A stretch of DNA of 6,679 nt from Rudanella sp. (GCA_026785985.1 JAJAYX010000542.1:1-6679); one strand, 5' to 3'; shown: positions 1 through 5,768, numbered from the stretch's first letter. Numbers and translations are program-made. Notes: generated by a model from the letters alone, not told the origin.

Positions 1-170
1 ACCCCGCTTCGGAGTTAGTCGAACCAAGTCTGACCACCGTAGCCCAGCCTATGAGCGAGATTGGTCGAGAGTCGGCCCGGCTATTACTGAATGCCATGCG
101 AAGCCCCATCACCGACCTGCCTGAACGGGTCGTACTGCCCACGGAGTTGATTGTGCGAGGGTCAAGTTAG
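1..170 (+). CDS. LacI/GalR-family transcriptional regulator, C-terminal end (5' truncated by window)
   Basis: The reading frame that starts at base 3 stays open to the TAG at 168-170 and encodes the last 55 residues of a protein. The pattern LTTVAQPMSEIGRESARLLL, a variable loop, then VVLPTELIVRGSS is the characteristic end of the periplasmic-binding-protein-like effector domain of LacI/GalR repressors. There the last helix packs against the core and the PTELIVR strand closes the second subdomain. The DNA-binding helix-turn-helix lies upstream of the window, so neither operator nor effector can be inferred. The gene runs in the same direction as the receptor gene that follows, about 510 bases later. 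It might control that gene, because such regulators often sit beside the transport genes they govern, but the sequence does not prove this. Confidence 0.88.
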   Translation, partial: PASELVEPSLTTVAQPMSEIGRESARLLLNAMRSPITDLPERVVLPTELIVRGSS

Positions 171-306
171 ATAAATTAAGGCTCATACCTTATATCGGAC
201 TGACGATTAAACATTTATCATGAAATTCTTCTGGTTAGTATAAATTAAGATTAAACAAAGAAACACTACCTGAATTATTTTAGTAGTAATATCATTATGA
301 ACAAAA

Positions 307-322
307 GTTGTTGAGAAACAAC
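307..322. repeat. Perfect hairpin with GAGA tetraloop
   Basis: GTTGTT-GAGA-AACAAC is a 6-bp perfect stem closed by a four-base GAGA loop, which fits the stable GNRA tetraloop class if transcribed on the plus strand. On the minus strand the stem is followed by a short T-run (complement of AAAA at 303-306), so it could also act as a weak terminator in that direction. The stem is AT-rich and short. Function is inferred only. Confidence 0.4.
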
Positions 323-344
323 CCTGCCCCAATACGGACTAAAC

Positions 345-361
345 AATTCAGTTTCTGAATT
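345..361. repeat. Perfect 7-bp inverted repeat AATTCAG-TTT-CTGAATT
   Basis: The two 7-base arms are exactly complementary with a 3-base spacer. The 17-bp span suits a dimeric regulator's operator better than an RNA hairpin, since a 3-base loop is tight. No second copy was noticed in the window. Confidence 0.4.
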
Positions 362-490
362 ATCGCCCGACAAATTTAGCCCCGCTTTCTGCCTCCTGAA
401 CCGGCCGACCCGTTATGGTTTTGTGATGATTGGCAAACGGATTATAGTGATTATTTTTTGTAGTTTACTGATGTATTTTTAACGTAAAAA

Positions 491-523
491 GCTAACAAAC
501 AGTACTATGAGTTTTTTGTTAGC
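491..523. repeat. 9-bp inverted repeat GCTAACAAA ... TTTGTTAGC
   Basis: GCTAACAAA at 491-499 is perfectly complementary to TTTGTTAGC at 515-523, with a 15-base spacer. A further GTTAGC lies at 529-534, exactly 11 bases (about one helical turn) after the GTTAGC at 518-523, and a GCTAAC at 578-583. The repeated half-site suggests a binding array for a DNA-binding protein upstream of the receptor gene. The binding partner is unknown. Confidence 0.5.
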
Positions 524-545
524 GTCTCGTTAGCATCACTAGCTT

Positions 546-576
546 ATTGGCCAATGTTGCGTTGATAGCAATCAAC
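546..576. promoter_or_regulatory. Two adjacent palindromes, possible operator
   Basis: ATTGGCCAAT (546-555) is a perfect 10-bp palindrome. Five bases later GTTGAT-AGCA-ATCAAC (561-576) is a perfect 6-bp inverted repeat with a 4-base spacer. They lie about 105-135 bases before the receptor start. A LacI-family or other dimeric regulator could bind here, but no family-specific consensus is recognised, so the assignment is tentative. Confidence 0.35.
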
Positions 577-650
577 AGCTAACATAATCTGGATTTAGGA
601 CGACCGGCAGAAAACACAATTTGGTAACAGTAAACCGGGCTCATTCTGAG

Positions 651-658
651 TATTTTTG
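651..658 (+). promoter_or_regulatory. Possible -7 element (TATTTTTG) of the receptor promoter
   Basis: TATTTTTG fits the Bacteroidota -7 consensus TAnnTTTG. The nearest upstream TTTG (620-623) is 27 bases away, longer than the roughly 17-23 bases usual for the -33 element, so this is a partial match. If used, transcription would start near 665 and leave a leader of only about 17 bases before the ATG at 682. Confidence 0.3.
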
Positions 659-681
659 CAGGATACTATTCGGGCTTTTCC

Positions 682-3126
682 ATGCGATTATTTTCTCCCC
701 TAAGCTGCCTGTTACTATCGGTATTGTATTTTACCCGAATTGGGCTGTCTTTGGCTCAAACCAGTGCGCTGGCCGGGCAGGTGCGCGACCGGCAAACCGA
801 TCAGCCCGTTGAGTACGCTACTGTATCGGTCTGGAGCCGCGATTCGGTTCTGCTCACCGGTACGGTGACCGATGCCAAAGGCGACTATACACTGCCCGCC
901 TTAGCTTCTGATGCCGCCGTGCTGAACGTGCAGTTTATGGGCTACAAAACCGCCACTATTCGCTTAGAAGGGAACACCGGAACGCCTGCCGGTCGGCTGC
1001 CGGTTACGTACCTGTCGTTACTGGAACGGGGCCTGAAAGAAGTGACGGTAAAAGGCGAACGAGGCACGAGCACCCTCCGCTTAGATAGGCAGGTGCTGGC
1101 GGCAAAAGCGTTTCAGAATGCCGCCAACGGCACGGGGTTGGATCTGCTCCGGCGGATGCCCAACGTAACCGTGACCAACGAAGGGGTTATCGCTCTGCGC
1201 GGCAATACGGGCTTTCTGGTTCTGATTAACGGCAAACCGTCCACCCGCGCCCCCGCCGACGTGCTGGCGCAACTGCCCGCCAACTTGATCGAAAGCGTTG
1301 AAATAATTACGTCGCCGTCAGCGCAGTACGATGCCGAAGGGCGGGCGGGTATCATCAACATTGTCACGAAAACGACCGTCGGGCAGGGCTGGAGTGTTGT
1401 GGGCAACACCCTTTTTGCCGGGGCCGACCCGCTACGCTACGGAGCCGACCTCACCCTGACATACTCCGCCAAACGCTGGAACGTGTATGCCGGGGGCGAC
1501 TACCGGCGCTACGACATCGACGGATTTCGGACGGGCGAAGTACGAACGCTCGTTGGCGACACCCTCACTTACCTTCCCTCTGAAGGCGTTCGGAATTATA
1601 AGGATTATCAGTACGCCGGGCGCGTGGGCGGTAGCTTTTCGCCGAATCAACGCACGGTAATCACAGCCGGTGTCTATGCGGGTTACAAGCAAACCGATCG
1701 CACGGCCAACCTCCACTACGATGAGTTTGTGCAGACCGGCCCGTCGCTTAACCTGTTCGACAACGCCGGGAGAACACCACGCCGGGAGTTTTTCAATCAG
1801 AATCTGTTCGTACGCAGCGGTTCGTTCCAAGCCTACAACCTCGATTTGACCCAGACCTTCGCCAACAAAAGCAAGCTGACCGTGCTGGGCTTGTATGAAT
1901 ATTCGGTGCTGGGCGGGCCGCTCACCAACCGCGATACCCGCGAGGGCAGCACCGATCTATCTCTCTCCGAACGCTCCGACGAGCGCAGCCCCCTGACCGG
2001 CTGGCGGCTCCAAACCGACTACTCATTGCCGCTGCCCAACAAACGAAGACTCGATGCGGGGCTGCAATACCGCTCCCTCCACCACGCGGGCGACTTTACG
2101 TTCGAGCGGCTCAACCTGACTACGAATCAGTTTGAAACCGATCCGGCCTTCGCCGACCGGATGGACCTGACGCAGCGCGTGGGGGCGGGATACGTGCAAC
2201 TGGCGGGCGATACCAAACGGCTTGCCTACAACGCCGGTCTCCGCGCCGAATTCACCGACCGAGAGTTAACACACCGTCTTGGCCGTCAACCATTTACGTA
2301 TACAAAACTGTCGCTTTTTCCATCGGCTCAGGTACTTTGGACTGTATCAGATGCTCACAAGTTCCGGCTGGCTTTCTCCCGGCGCATCGATCGCCCGACT
2401 AGCAAACTGATGGCCCCGTTTCAGAATCACCGCCACGCCGAAACCATCGAAACGGGAGACCCCAACCTGCGCCCCGAACTCGCCAACGTGGTCGAACTGT
2501 CGTTTAGCCGAACGGCCAGCAAGGCCACGCTGACCCTGACGGGCTATTATAATCACGTGACGGACAAGATTTTCCGGGTCAATACCATCTACAACCGCAC
2601 TATTCTGGGCCGCACGTACACCAACGCGGGGCAGGCCACCTCGGTCGGGACCGAGGGTATTGCCGAGGTCAGACTGCTGCCGGGCTGGAAGGCGTATCTG
2701 TCGGGCAACATCTACCAGTTTCGTATTCGGGGCGTGGCCGATGGGGTTAATCTGAACACCAACAGCCTGAACTACAACCTGACGGGTAACACCTCGCTCG
2801 ATTTCACAAAGTACCTGCGGTTTCAGTGGGACTTAACGTATGTTTCGCGCACGGTCACGGTGCAGGGTGTCGATTCGAACCTGCTGCTGTCAAACATGGG
2901 GTTGAAATACAATTTCCCCAACGGACGCGGGGCGCTCAACCTCCAGTTAATCAACGTGTTCAACTCAAACATTCAGACGATTGGTACGCAGGCTCCGCTT
3001 TTTTTCAGTAGTACCGACTACCGTAAATACGACCGGGTGTTACAAGTGGGACTGAGTTTTTCGCTGAATGATTCGGGCAAAAAAGCCAAAGCCGTGAAGA
3101 CCGAGTACGGCGAAAAAGATTTTTAA
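682..3126 (+). CDS. TonB-dependent outer-membrane receptor (carboxypeptidase-regulatory-like domain, plug, beta-barrel)
   Basis: This 814-residue protein is an outer-membrane active transporter that would take up an unknown ligand using TonB-ExbBD energy. Residues 1-25 form a signal peptide (hydrophobic core around 7-24, cleavage likely after SLA). Residues about 28-110 form a carboxypeptidase-D-regulatory-like beta-sandwich (AGQVRDRQTDQPVEYATV, then GDYTLPAL and QFMGYKT) typical of Bacteroidota receptors. Residues about 119-235 form the plug, with LDLLRRMPNV, LINGKPS and ESVEIITSPSAQYDAEGRAG followed by INIVTKT. The rest is a beta-barrel of the Bacteroidota outer-membrane beta-barrel (OMP_b-brl_3-like) type, ending in LQVGLSFSL plus a short charged tail. 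Length is normal and no damage is seen. The ATG at 682 is chosen because the signal peptide begins there. No SusD-like partner follows, so polysaccharide uptake is not implied. Its stop overlaps the next ATG (TAATG), pointing to co-transcription downstream. Substrate unknown. Confidence 0.92.
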   Translation: MRLFSPLSCLLLSVLYFTRIGLSLAQTSALAGQVRDRQTDQPVEYATVSVWSRDSVLLTGTVTDAKGDYTLPALASDAAVLNVQFMGYKTATIRLEGNTGTPAGRLPVTYLSLLERGLKEVTVKGERGTSTLRLDRQVLAAKAFQNAANGTGLDLLRRMPNVTVTNEGVIALRGNTGFLVLINGKPSTRAPADVLAQLPANLIESVEIITSPSAQYDAEGRAGIINIVTKTTVGQGWSVVGNTLFAGADPLRYGADLTLTYSAKRWNVYAGGDYRRYDIDGFRTGEVRTLVGDTLTYLPSEGVRNYKDYQYAGRVGGSFSPNQRTVITAGVYAGYKQTDRTANLHYDEFVQTGPSLNLFDNAGRTPRREFFNQNLFVRSGSFQAYNLDLTQTFANKSKLTVLGLYEYSVLGGPLTNRDTREGSTDLSLSERSDERSPLTGWRLQTDYSLPLPNKRRLDAGLQYRSLHHAGDFTFERLNLTTNQFETDPAFADRMDLTQRVGAGYVQLAGDTKRLAYNAGLRAEFTDRELTHRLGRQPFTYTKLSLFPSAQVLWTVSDAHKFRLAFSRRIDRPTSKLMAPFQNHRHAETIETGDPNLRPELANVVELSFSRTASKATLTLTGYYNHVTDKIFRVNTIYNRTILGRTYTNAGQATSVGTEGIAEVRLLPGWKAYLSGNIYQFRIRGVADGVNLNTNSLNYNLTGNTSLDFTKYLRFQWDLTYVSRTVTVQGVDSNLLLSNMGLKYNFPNGRGALNLQLINVFNSNIQTIGTQAPLFFSSTDYRKYDRVLQVGLSFSLNDSGKKAKAVKTEYGEKDF

Positions 3127-3302
3127 TGATGGCCCACCCGTTTAGTCTTCTAACGATCAATACCTGGAAATGTGATGGCCAGTACCGGCAACGGCTGGCC
3201 CTGCTCAAGACGCAGTTAGGTGCGTTGAGGCCCGATGTGGTTTTCTGTCAGGAAGTATTTCGGGCTGCGGGTGCCGACACGGGTCGCGAACTATCCGTTT
3301 GA
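3126..3302 (+). pseudogene. Endonuclease/exonuclease/phosphatase (EEP) family, N-terminal fragment
   Basis: The 58-residue frame begins at the ATG that overlaps the receptor stop. It carries the first strand of an EEP (DNase I-like) fold, LLTINTWKCDGQYRQRL, and the second catalytic block, PDVVFCQEVF. N12 and E43 correspond to the metal-ligating Asn and Glu of this metal-dependent phosphodiester/phosphomonoester hydrolase family. The frame then stops at TGA 3300-3302, while the missing catalytic blocks resume in another frame immediately after. In intact relatives some 75-110 residues (from memory of the family) separate the QE motif from the catalytic THL histidine. Here only about 23 would, so an internal segment of about 60-85 residues appears lost along with the frame. 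Best read as the first half of a broken gene. Confidence 0.75.
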
Positions 3303-3757
3303 TGTTGGTAACCAATATGCATCTGACCCATCTGCGGAACAGTTCGGTCTTGCGGCAGCAGCAAGTTGAAACACTGCTGGCGCACCCGTGGCTGAACGAT
3401 TCGTATGACGCTATTTTCCTGGCGGGTGACTTTAACGCCGAAATCAATTCGTCCGAAATAGAGTTCCTGCTCGGTCTCCCAACAATTTCGGCCCGTAATG
3501 CCTATATCGCTGGTGGTGGTTCACTTCCCGGCCATACAATGCCCAGCCGAATCGCCGATCAACCGGAACAGGGACGCTGCATCGACTTTATTTTTTCACT
3601 GGCCCACCACCCGGACTATCATCCCGACATTACATCGGCCCGCGTTGTTCTCGAAACGCCCGATGCCGCTGGCAACTACCCCAGCGACCATTGCGGAGTG
3701 CTGATTCAAATCCAACTTCCCACCCGTGACAACCGAAACCCAACCTCCAATTACTAA
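3302..3757 (+). CDS. EEP family hydrolase, C-terminal fragment of the broken gene
   Basis: This frame encodes the second half of an EEP hydrolase. Counting from a TTG at 3299, the catalytic histidine region is VTNMHLTHLR (H8/H11), the metal and phosphate ligands are in FLAGDFNAE (D44, N46), followed by CIDFIF (D96) and the terminal YPSDHCGVL (D130, H131). Together with the N-terminal fragment, every active-site motif except the central beta-strand region is represented. Two starts are possible: TTG at 3299, or ATG at 3302, which forms a TGATG overlap with the stop of the first fragment and could allow translational re-initiation. Alone it lacks the Asn and Glu motifs, so it is unlikely to be an active enzyme. 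The 3' end overlaps the following kinase gene by 32 bases. The original substrate cannot be told from sequence; EEP members cleave nucleic acids, inositol phosphates, lipids and other phosphoesters. Confidence 0.7.
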   Translation: MLVTNMHLTHLRNSSVLRQQQVETLLAHPWLNDSYDAIFLAGDFNAEINSSEIEFLLGLPTISARNAYIAGGGSLPGHTMPSRIADQPEQGRCIDFIFSLAHHPDYHPDITSARVVLETPDAAGNYPSDHCGVLIQIQLPTRDNRNPTSNY

Positions 3758-4478
3758 AATACTGGTAATCAACAGTTTTCCGGCCAATGGCAACGCCGGA
3801 CTGAAAATGGTGATGAGCGTATTAGGCACACACGTGATTCCCGTCCCGACGCTGCTGTTGTCCGGTATCGGCAACATGCCCGGTTTTCAGCGTTTTACGA
3901 TTCCGTTTGCCAAATTGCTCGATAGCACGCTGACCCTGGCCCGGCAAAACGGCCAGTCACTCGTGGTGTACGTAGGCTACCTCGGCGGTGCTGATCAGGC
4001 AGAAGTCATTGCCGATGCCATCATTCACTTGTGGCACCACCTGCTGACTATCGCCGATCTGGTTCTGCCTAATTTCACCGAAACAGCCCTGCTGACGGGG
4101 GTTCGGGAGGATATCGTGCCGGAGAATGCCGAAACGTACCTGTCGGCTTTTCGGGAATTATACCCTGCGCCGGACTGCATCGTGACGGGTATTCGCAGCG
4201 GGGATCAGGTGATAAATCGGTGGGTTCGGGCCGATACCGGAGCCGTCACCGATTTTGCCCACCCCTATTATCCGCGCTATTTCAGCGGCACCGGCGACCT
4301 GTTTGCCAGTGTAGTTATTCGCTTCCTTTGCCTGGAGAATCAACTTATTCGCCACGCCATCGAAAACGCCGGGCAGGTGCTGGAAACATTCATCCGGCAT
4401 TCAGTCGAAGCGGGTCGCGCCGATTTGCTGATTACGCCTGAATTACCGCATCTTTCTACCAATACGACGAATGCCTGA
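3726..4478 (+). CDS. Pyridoxal kinase-like ribokinase-fold (PfkB/PdxK) protein, apparently with an internal in-frame deletion
   Basis: The 250-residue product resembles PdxK/PdxY pyridoxal kinases, which phosphorylate vitamin B6 vitamers with ATP in the cytoplasm. Visible motifs are the N-terminal strand KILVINSFPANGNAGLK (11-27), the substrate-lid region VPTLLLSG (40-47), the strand YVGYLGG (82-88), ADLVLPNFTETALLTG (110-125), CIVTGIRSG (151-159) and the anion-hole/catalytic-base motif FSGTGDLFAS with D191. The oddity is at residues 103-104. W103 runs directly into HHLLTIADLVLPN, whereas relatives have about 25-30 residues here carrying the DPVxGDxGxxY metal/nucleotide motif. Usual length is about 275-290. 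The GTG start at 3726 is preferred because the first in-frame ATG (3807) would remove the first strand. The 3' end overlaps phnN by 8 bases. Fold assignment is confident, substrate less so; activity is doubtful. Confidence 0.75.
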   Translation: MTTETQPPITKILVINSFPANGNAGLKMVMSVLGTHVIPVPTLLLSGIGNMPGFQRFTIPFAKLLDSTLTLARQNGQSLVVYVGYLGGADQAEVIADAIIHLWHHLLTIADLVLPNFTETALLTGVREDIVPENAETYLSAFRELYPAPDCIVTGIRSGDQVINRWVRADTGAVTDFAHPYYPRYFSGTGDLFASVVIRFLCLENQLIRHAIENAGQVLETFIRHSVEAGRADLLITPELPHLSTNTTNA

Positions 4479-5019
4479 AGGAACCCTGTTTTACGTGATT
4501 GGCCCATCGGGAGCTGGCAAAGACTCGCTCATGGCCTACGCCCGGCAACAGATCGACGGGCGGTTGCCGGTGCTGTTTACCCACCGTTACATCACCCGCC
4601 CGATGGATGCCGGGGGCGAAAACCACGTCGAACTGAGCGTGGCCGAATTCCAGAAACGCCGGGATTTGGGCCTGTTCGCACTCGACTGGCAGAGTCACCA
4701 GAATTATTACGGCATTGGAATTGAAATCATTAACTGGCTGAGCGCCGGGATTAATGTGGTTGTGAATGGCTCGCGGGAGTATTTGCCAACGGCCACCGAA
4801 CGCTTTCCGCAGATGCGCGTCGTCCTGATTACCGTCAGCCCCGACGTACTGCGCCAGCGACTCACTGACCGTGGCCGCGAAACACCGGCCGAAATCGATG
4901 CCCGCATCGAACGGTCGCGCCAGATCGCGCCCGTTGCGCATCCAAACCTGATTTTGCTGAGTAACGACGCGCCGTTGGCGGAGAGTGGAGCGCGGTTTGT
5001 GGCGTTGTTATCGGCTTAA
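4471..5019 (+). CDS. phnN: Ribose 1,5-bisphosphate phosphokinase (PRPP-forming)
   Basis: PhnN phosphorylates ribose 1,5-bisphosphate with ATP to give PRPP. This is the last step of the C-P lyase phosphonate route and an alternative source of PRPP for nucleotide, His and Trp synthesis. The 182-residue length matches the family (E. coli PhnN is about 185). It has the guanylate-kinase-like layout: a P-loop at 11-19 (GPSGAGKDS), the substrate segment HRYITR (38-43) followed by GGENH and the LSVAEF helix, YYGIGIEI (79-86), VVVNGSREYLP (96-106), and the lid RQRLTDRGRET (118-128). These blocks align well with my recollection of E. coli PhnN. The ATG at 4471 overlaps the preceding stop by 8 bases, suggesting translational coupling. 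No C-P lyase core genes (phnGHIJKL, phnM) are visible, so its pathway role here is open. It appears intact. Confidence 0.9.
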   Translation: MPEGTLFYVIGPSGAGKDSLMAYARQQIDGRLPVLFTHRYITRPMDAGGENHVELSVAEFQKRRDLGLFALDWQSHQNYYGIGIEIINWLSAGINVVVNGSREYLPTATERFPQMRVVLITVSPDVLRQRLTDRGRETPAEIDARIERSRQIAPVAHPNLILLSNDAPLAESGARFVALLSA

Positions 5020-5343
5020 ACTGTTCTTGGCCCGGCATTCCGCATTCGGATCATCGAAAATTGCAGGCCAGAGCGACGGCAGTACCCGCTACTCTACATT
5101 ACGGGCAAATAATTCGGCGGGTAAATCAGTAATCTCGCGCACCGATTCATGCGTAACCGGCTGATGGGCAATGTAATAACCCGCACCTGCATCAATCATC
5201 AGAAACGGTTCCGGCGAGAACCTGTACAGATACAGCGTTTGGCGCAGGAGCCGCGCAAACCAGGCCGCTTCGATAGCCACCACATAATCGGCAGTGGTTG
5301 GGCCAGGCAGCCGGGCCACATCGTCGGGTGTTTTGCTGGTGCT
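5008..5343 (-). pseudogene. Decayed small conserved protein, DUF6886-like, with internal TAG
   Basis: Reading the minus strand from 5343 downward gives TSKTPDDVARLPGPTTADYV, then VVAIEAAWFARLL, LYLYRFSPEPF, GAGYYIAHQPVTHESVREI and ELFARNVE, followed by TAG at 5089-5091. The same frame then continues with RVLPSLWPAIFDD to a TAA at 5008-5010. This resembles proteins annotated as DUF6886, in which (from memory) the VVAIE..W, Y.F..E.F, GY...PV and VELRVLPSLWP blocks are continuous. The TAG sits exactly where that family has Leu, so it looks like a one-base TTG/TTA-to-TAG nonsense change. A TGA lies directly upstream at 5344-5346, and the N-terminal half is absent or frameshifted (FFADLPEAP in a neighbouring frame). 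A GTG at 5317-5319 could give a 76-residue remnant. Its 3' end overlaps phnN by 12 bases and its upstream side runs into the arsR promoter. Function of the family is unknown to me. Confidence 0.6.
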
Positions 5344-5368
5344 TCAGGGAGGTCAGCAAAAAATAATG

Positions 5369-5384
5369 ATCGTAATATTGCGAT
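5369..5384. promoter_or_regulatory. Probable ArsR operator upstream of arsR
   Basis: ATCGTAATATTGCGAT is symmetric at 14 of 16 positions. It overlaps the -33 region of the arsR promoter, where a bound repressor dimer would block RNA polymerase. A copy identical at 13 of 16 positions lies at 5769-5784 before arsM. Operators of ArsR/SmtB proteins are typically AT-rich imperfect inverted repeats of this kind. Binding itself is inferred. Confidence 0.6.
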
Positions 5385-5407
5385 TGGTAAAAACCGCCCT
5401 ACCTTTG
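5378..5407 (+). promoter_or_regulatory. arsR promoter, Bacteroidota type (TTG-N19-TACCTTTG)
   Basis: TACCTTTG at 5400-5407 matches the Bacteroidota -7 consensus TAnnTTTG exactly, and TTG at 5378-5380 sits 19 bases upstream as the -33 element, within the usual range. Transcription would begin about base 5411-5412, which coincides with the arsR ATG at 5412. The mRNA would therefore be leaderless or nearly so. Confidence 0.65.
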
Positions 5408-5411
5408 GGGT

Positions 5412-5747
5412 ATGGGACTGACAAAAACGACACCGTTTACCACCGAGCAAAACCGCATTGCTGATTTAGCCAAAGCCTTCGCACATCCGGCGCGGGTGGC
5501 GATTTTGCAGGTGCTGGCCCGGCAGAAAAGTTGCGTCTGCGGTGATCTGGTGGATGAACTGCCGCTGGCGCAGGCTACGGTGTCGCAGCATCTGAAAGAA
5601 CTTAAACGGATCGGCATCATCCGGGGCGACCTGGACCCACCCCGCGTGTGCTACTGCATCAGCGAACCCATTTGGGAAGAAGCCCGGCTGACGTTCGGCA
5701 CGTTGCTGGCTAAACTCGAAACCTTTGTTGGCTGCGACGACTGCTGA
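5412..5747 (+). CDS. arsR: ArsR/SmtB-family arsenic-responsive repressor
   Basis: This 111-residue winged-helix repressor would bind the operator(s) flanking it and release DNA when trivalent arsenic binds its cysteines. The first helix ends in [17 protein letters not shown] (20-36). The metal-site helix begins [11 protein letters not shown] with C41 and C43. The recognition helix is [18 protein letters not shown] (51-68), and the wing runs [12 protein letters not shown] with C80 and C82. The C-terminus adds a CDDC pair (C108, C111). The CxC in the DNA-binding region matches the ELCVCDL-type As(III) site, but the third cysteine found in E. coli ArsR (C37) has no counterpart, so C80/C82 or the C-terminal pair may complete the site. 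The ATG at 5412 is the only ATG before the conserved core. The gene lies 62 bases upstream of arsM in the same direction, supporting an arsenic role. Confidence 0.9.
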   Translation: MGLTKTTPFTTEQNRIADLAKAFAHPARVAILQVLARQKSCVCGDLVDELPLAQATVSQHLKELKRIGIIRGDLDPPRVCYCISEPIWEEARLTFGTLLAKLETFVGCDDC

Positions 5748-5768
5748 CCGCTTTTTTTGCCCTTATCA

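Larger units (their letters stand above)
171..681. other. AT-rich intergenic region rich in short inverted repeats
   Basis: No reading frame here has convincing protein character. The only longer frame, from 621, is out of frame with and overlaps the start of the receptor gene and looks like a shadow. The region is clearly more AT-rich than the flanking genes. It holds a series of short perfect inverted repeats (177-192, 307-322, 345-361, 491-523, 546-555, 561-576) and four copies of the 6-mer GTTAGC or its complement between 491 and 583. It probably contains the end of the LacI-family transcript and the promoter/operator of the receptor gene. No strong intrinsic terminator (GC-rich stem followed by a long T-run) is visible. 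Confidence 0.6.

Noticed and set aside
176..193. TAAGG-ctcata-CCTTA as a terminator for the LacI-family gene
   Set aside because: The stem is only 5 bp, AT-rich and not followed by a T-run; kept only as a weak inverted repeat.
430..460. TTG-N19-TATTTTTTG as an upstream promoter
   Set aside because: The -7 box has one T too many to fit TAnnTTTG, and it lies over 200 bases from the receptor start; possible but not supported enough to annotate.
621..812. Plus-strand frame of 63 residues starting before the receptor ATG
   Set aside because: It overlaps the receptor signal-peptide region in another frame, has no family character and starts at a weak codon; judged a shadow.
4456..4941. 161-residue minus-strand open frame opposite phnN
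   Set aside because: Fully covered by phnN with clear kinase motifs; no independent support.
5199..5450. 83-residue minus-strand frame across the arsR promoter
   Set aside because: It is out of frame with the DUF6886-like remnant for most of its length, and its start lies inside arsR. Only a short FFADLPEAP stretch may be relevant, as a frameshifted part of the remnant.
5741..5760. Possible terminator after arsR because of the T-run at 5752-5758
   Set aside because: No convincing GC-rich stem precedes the T-run, and the arsM gene follows in the same direction.
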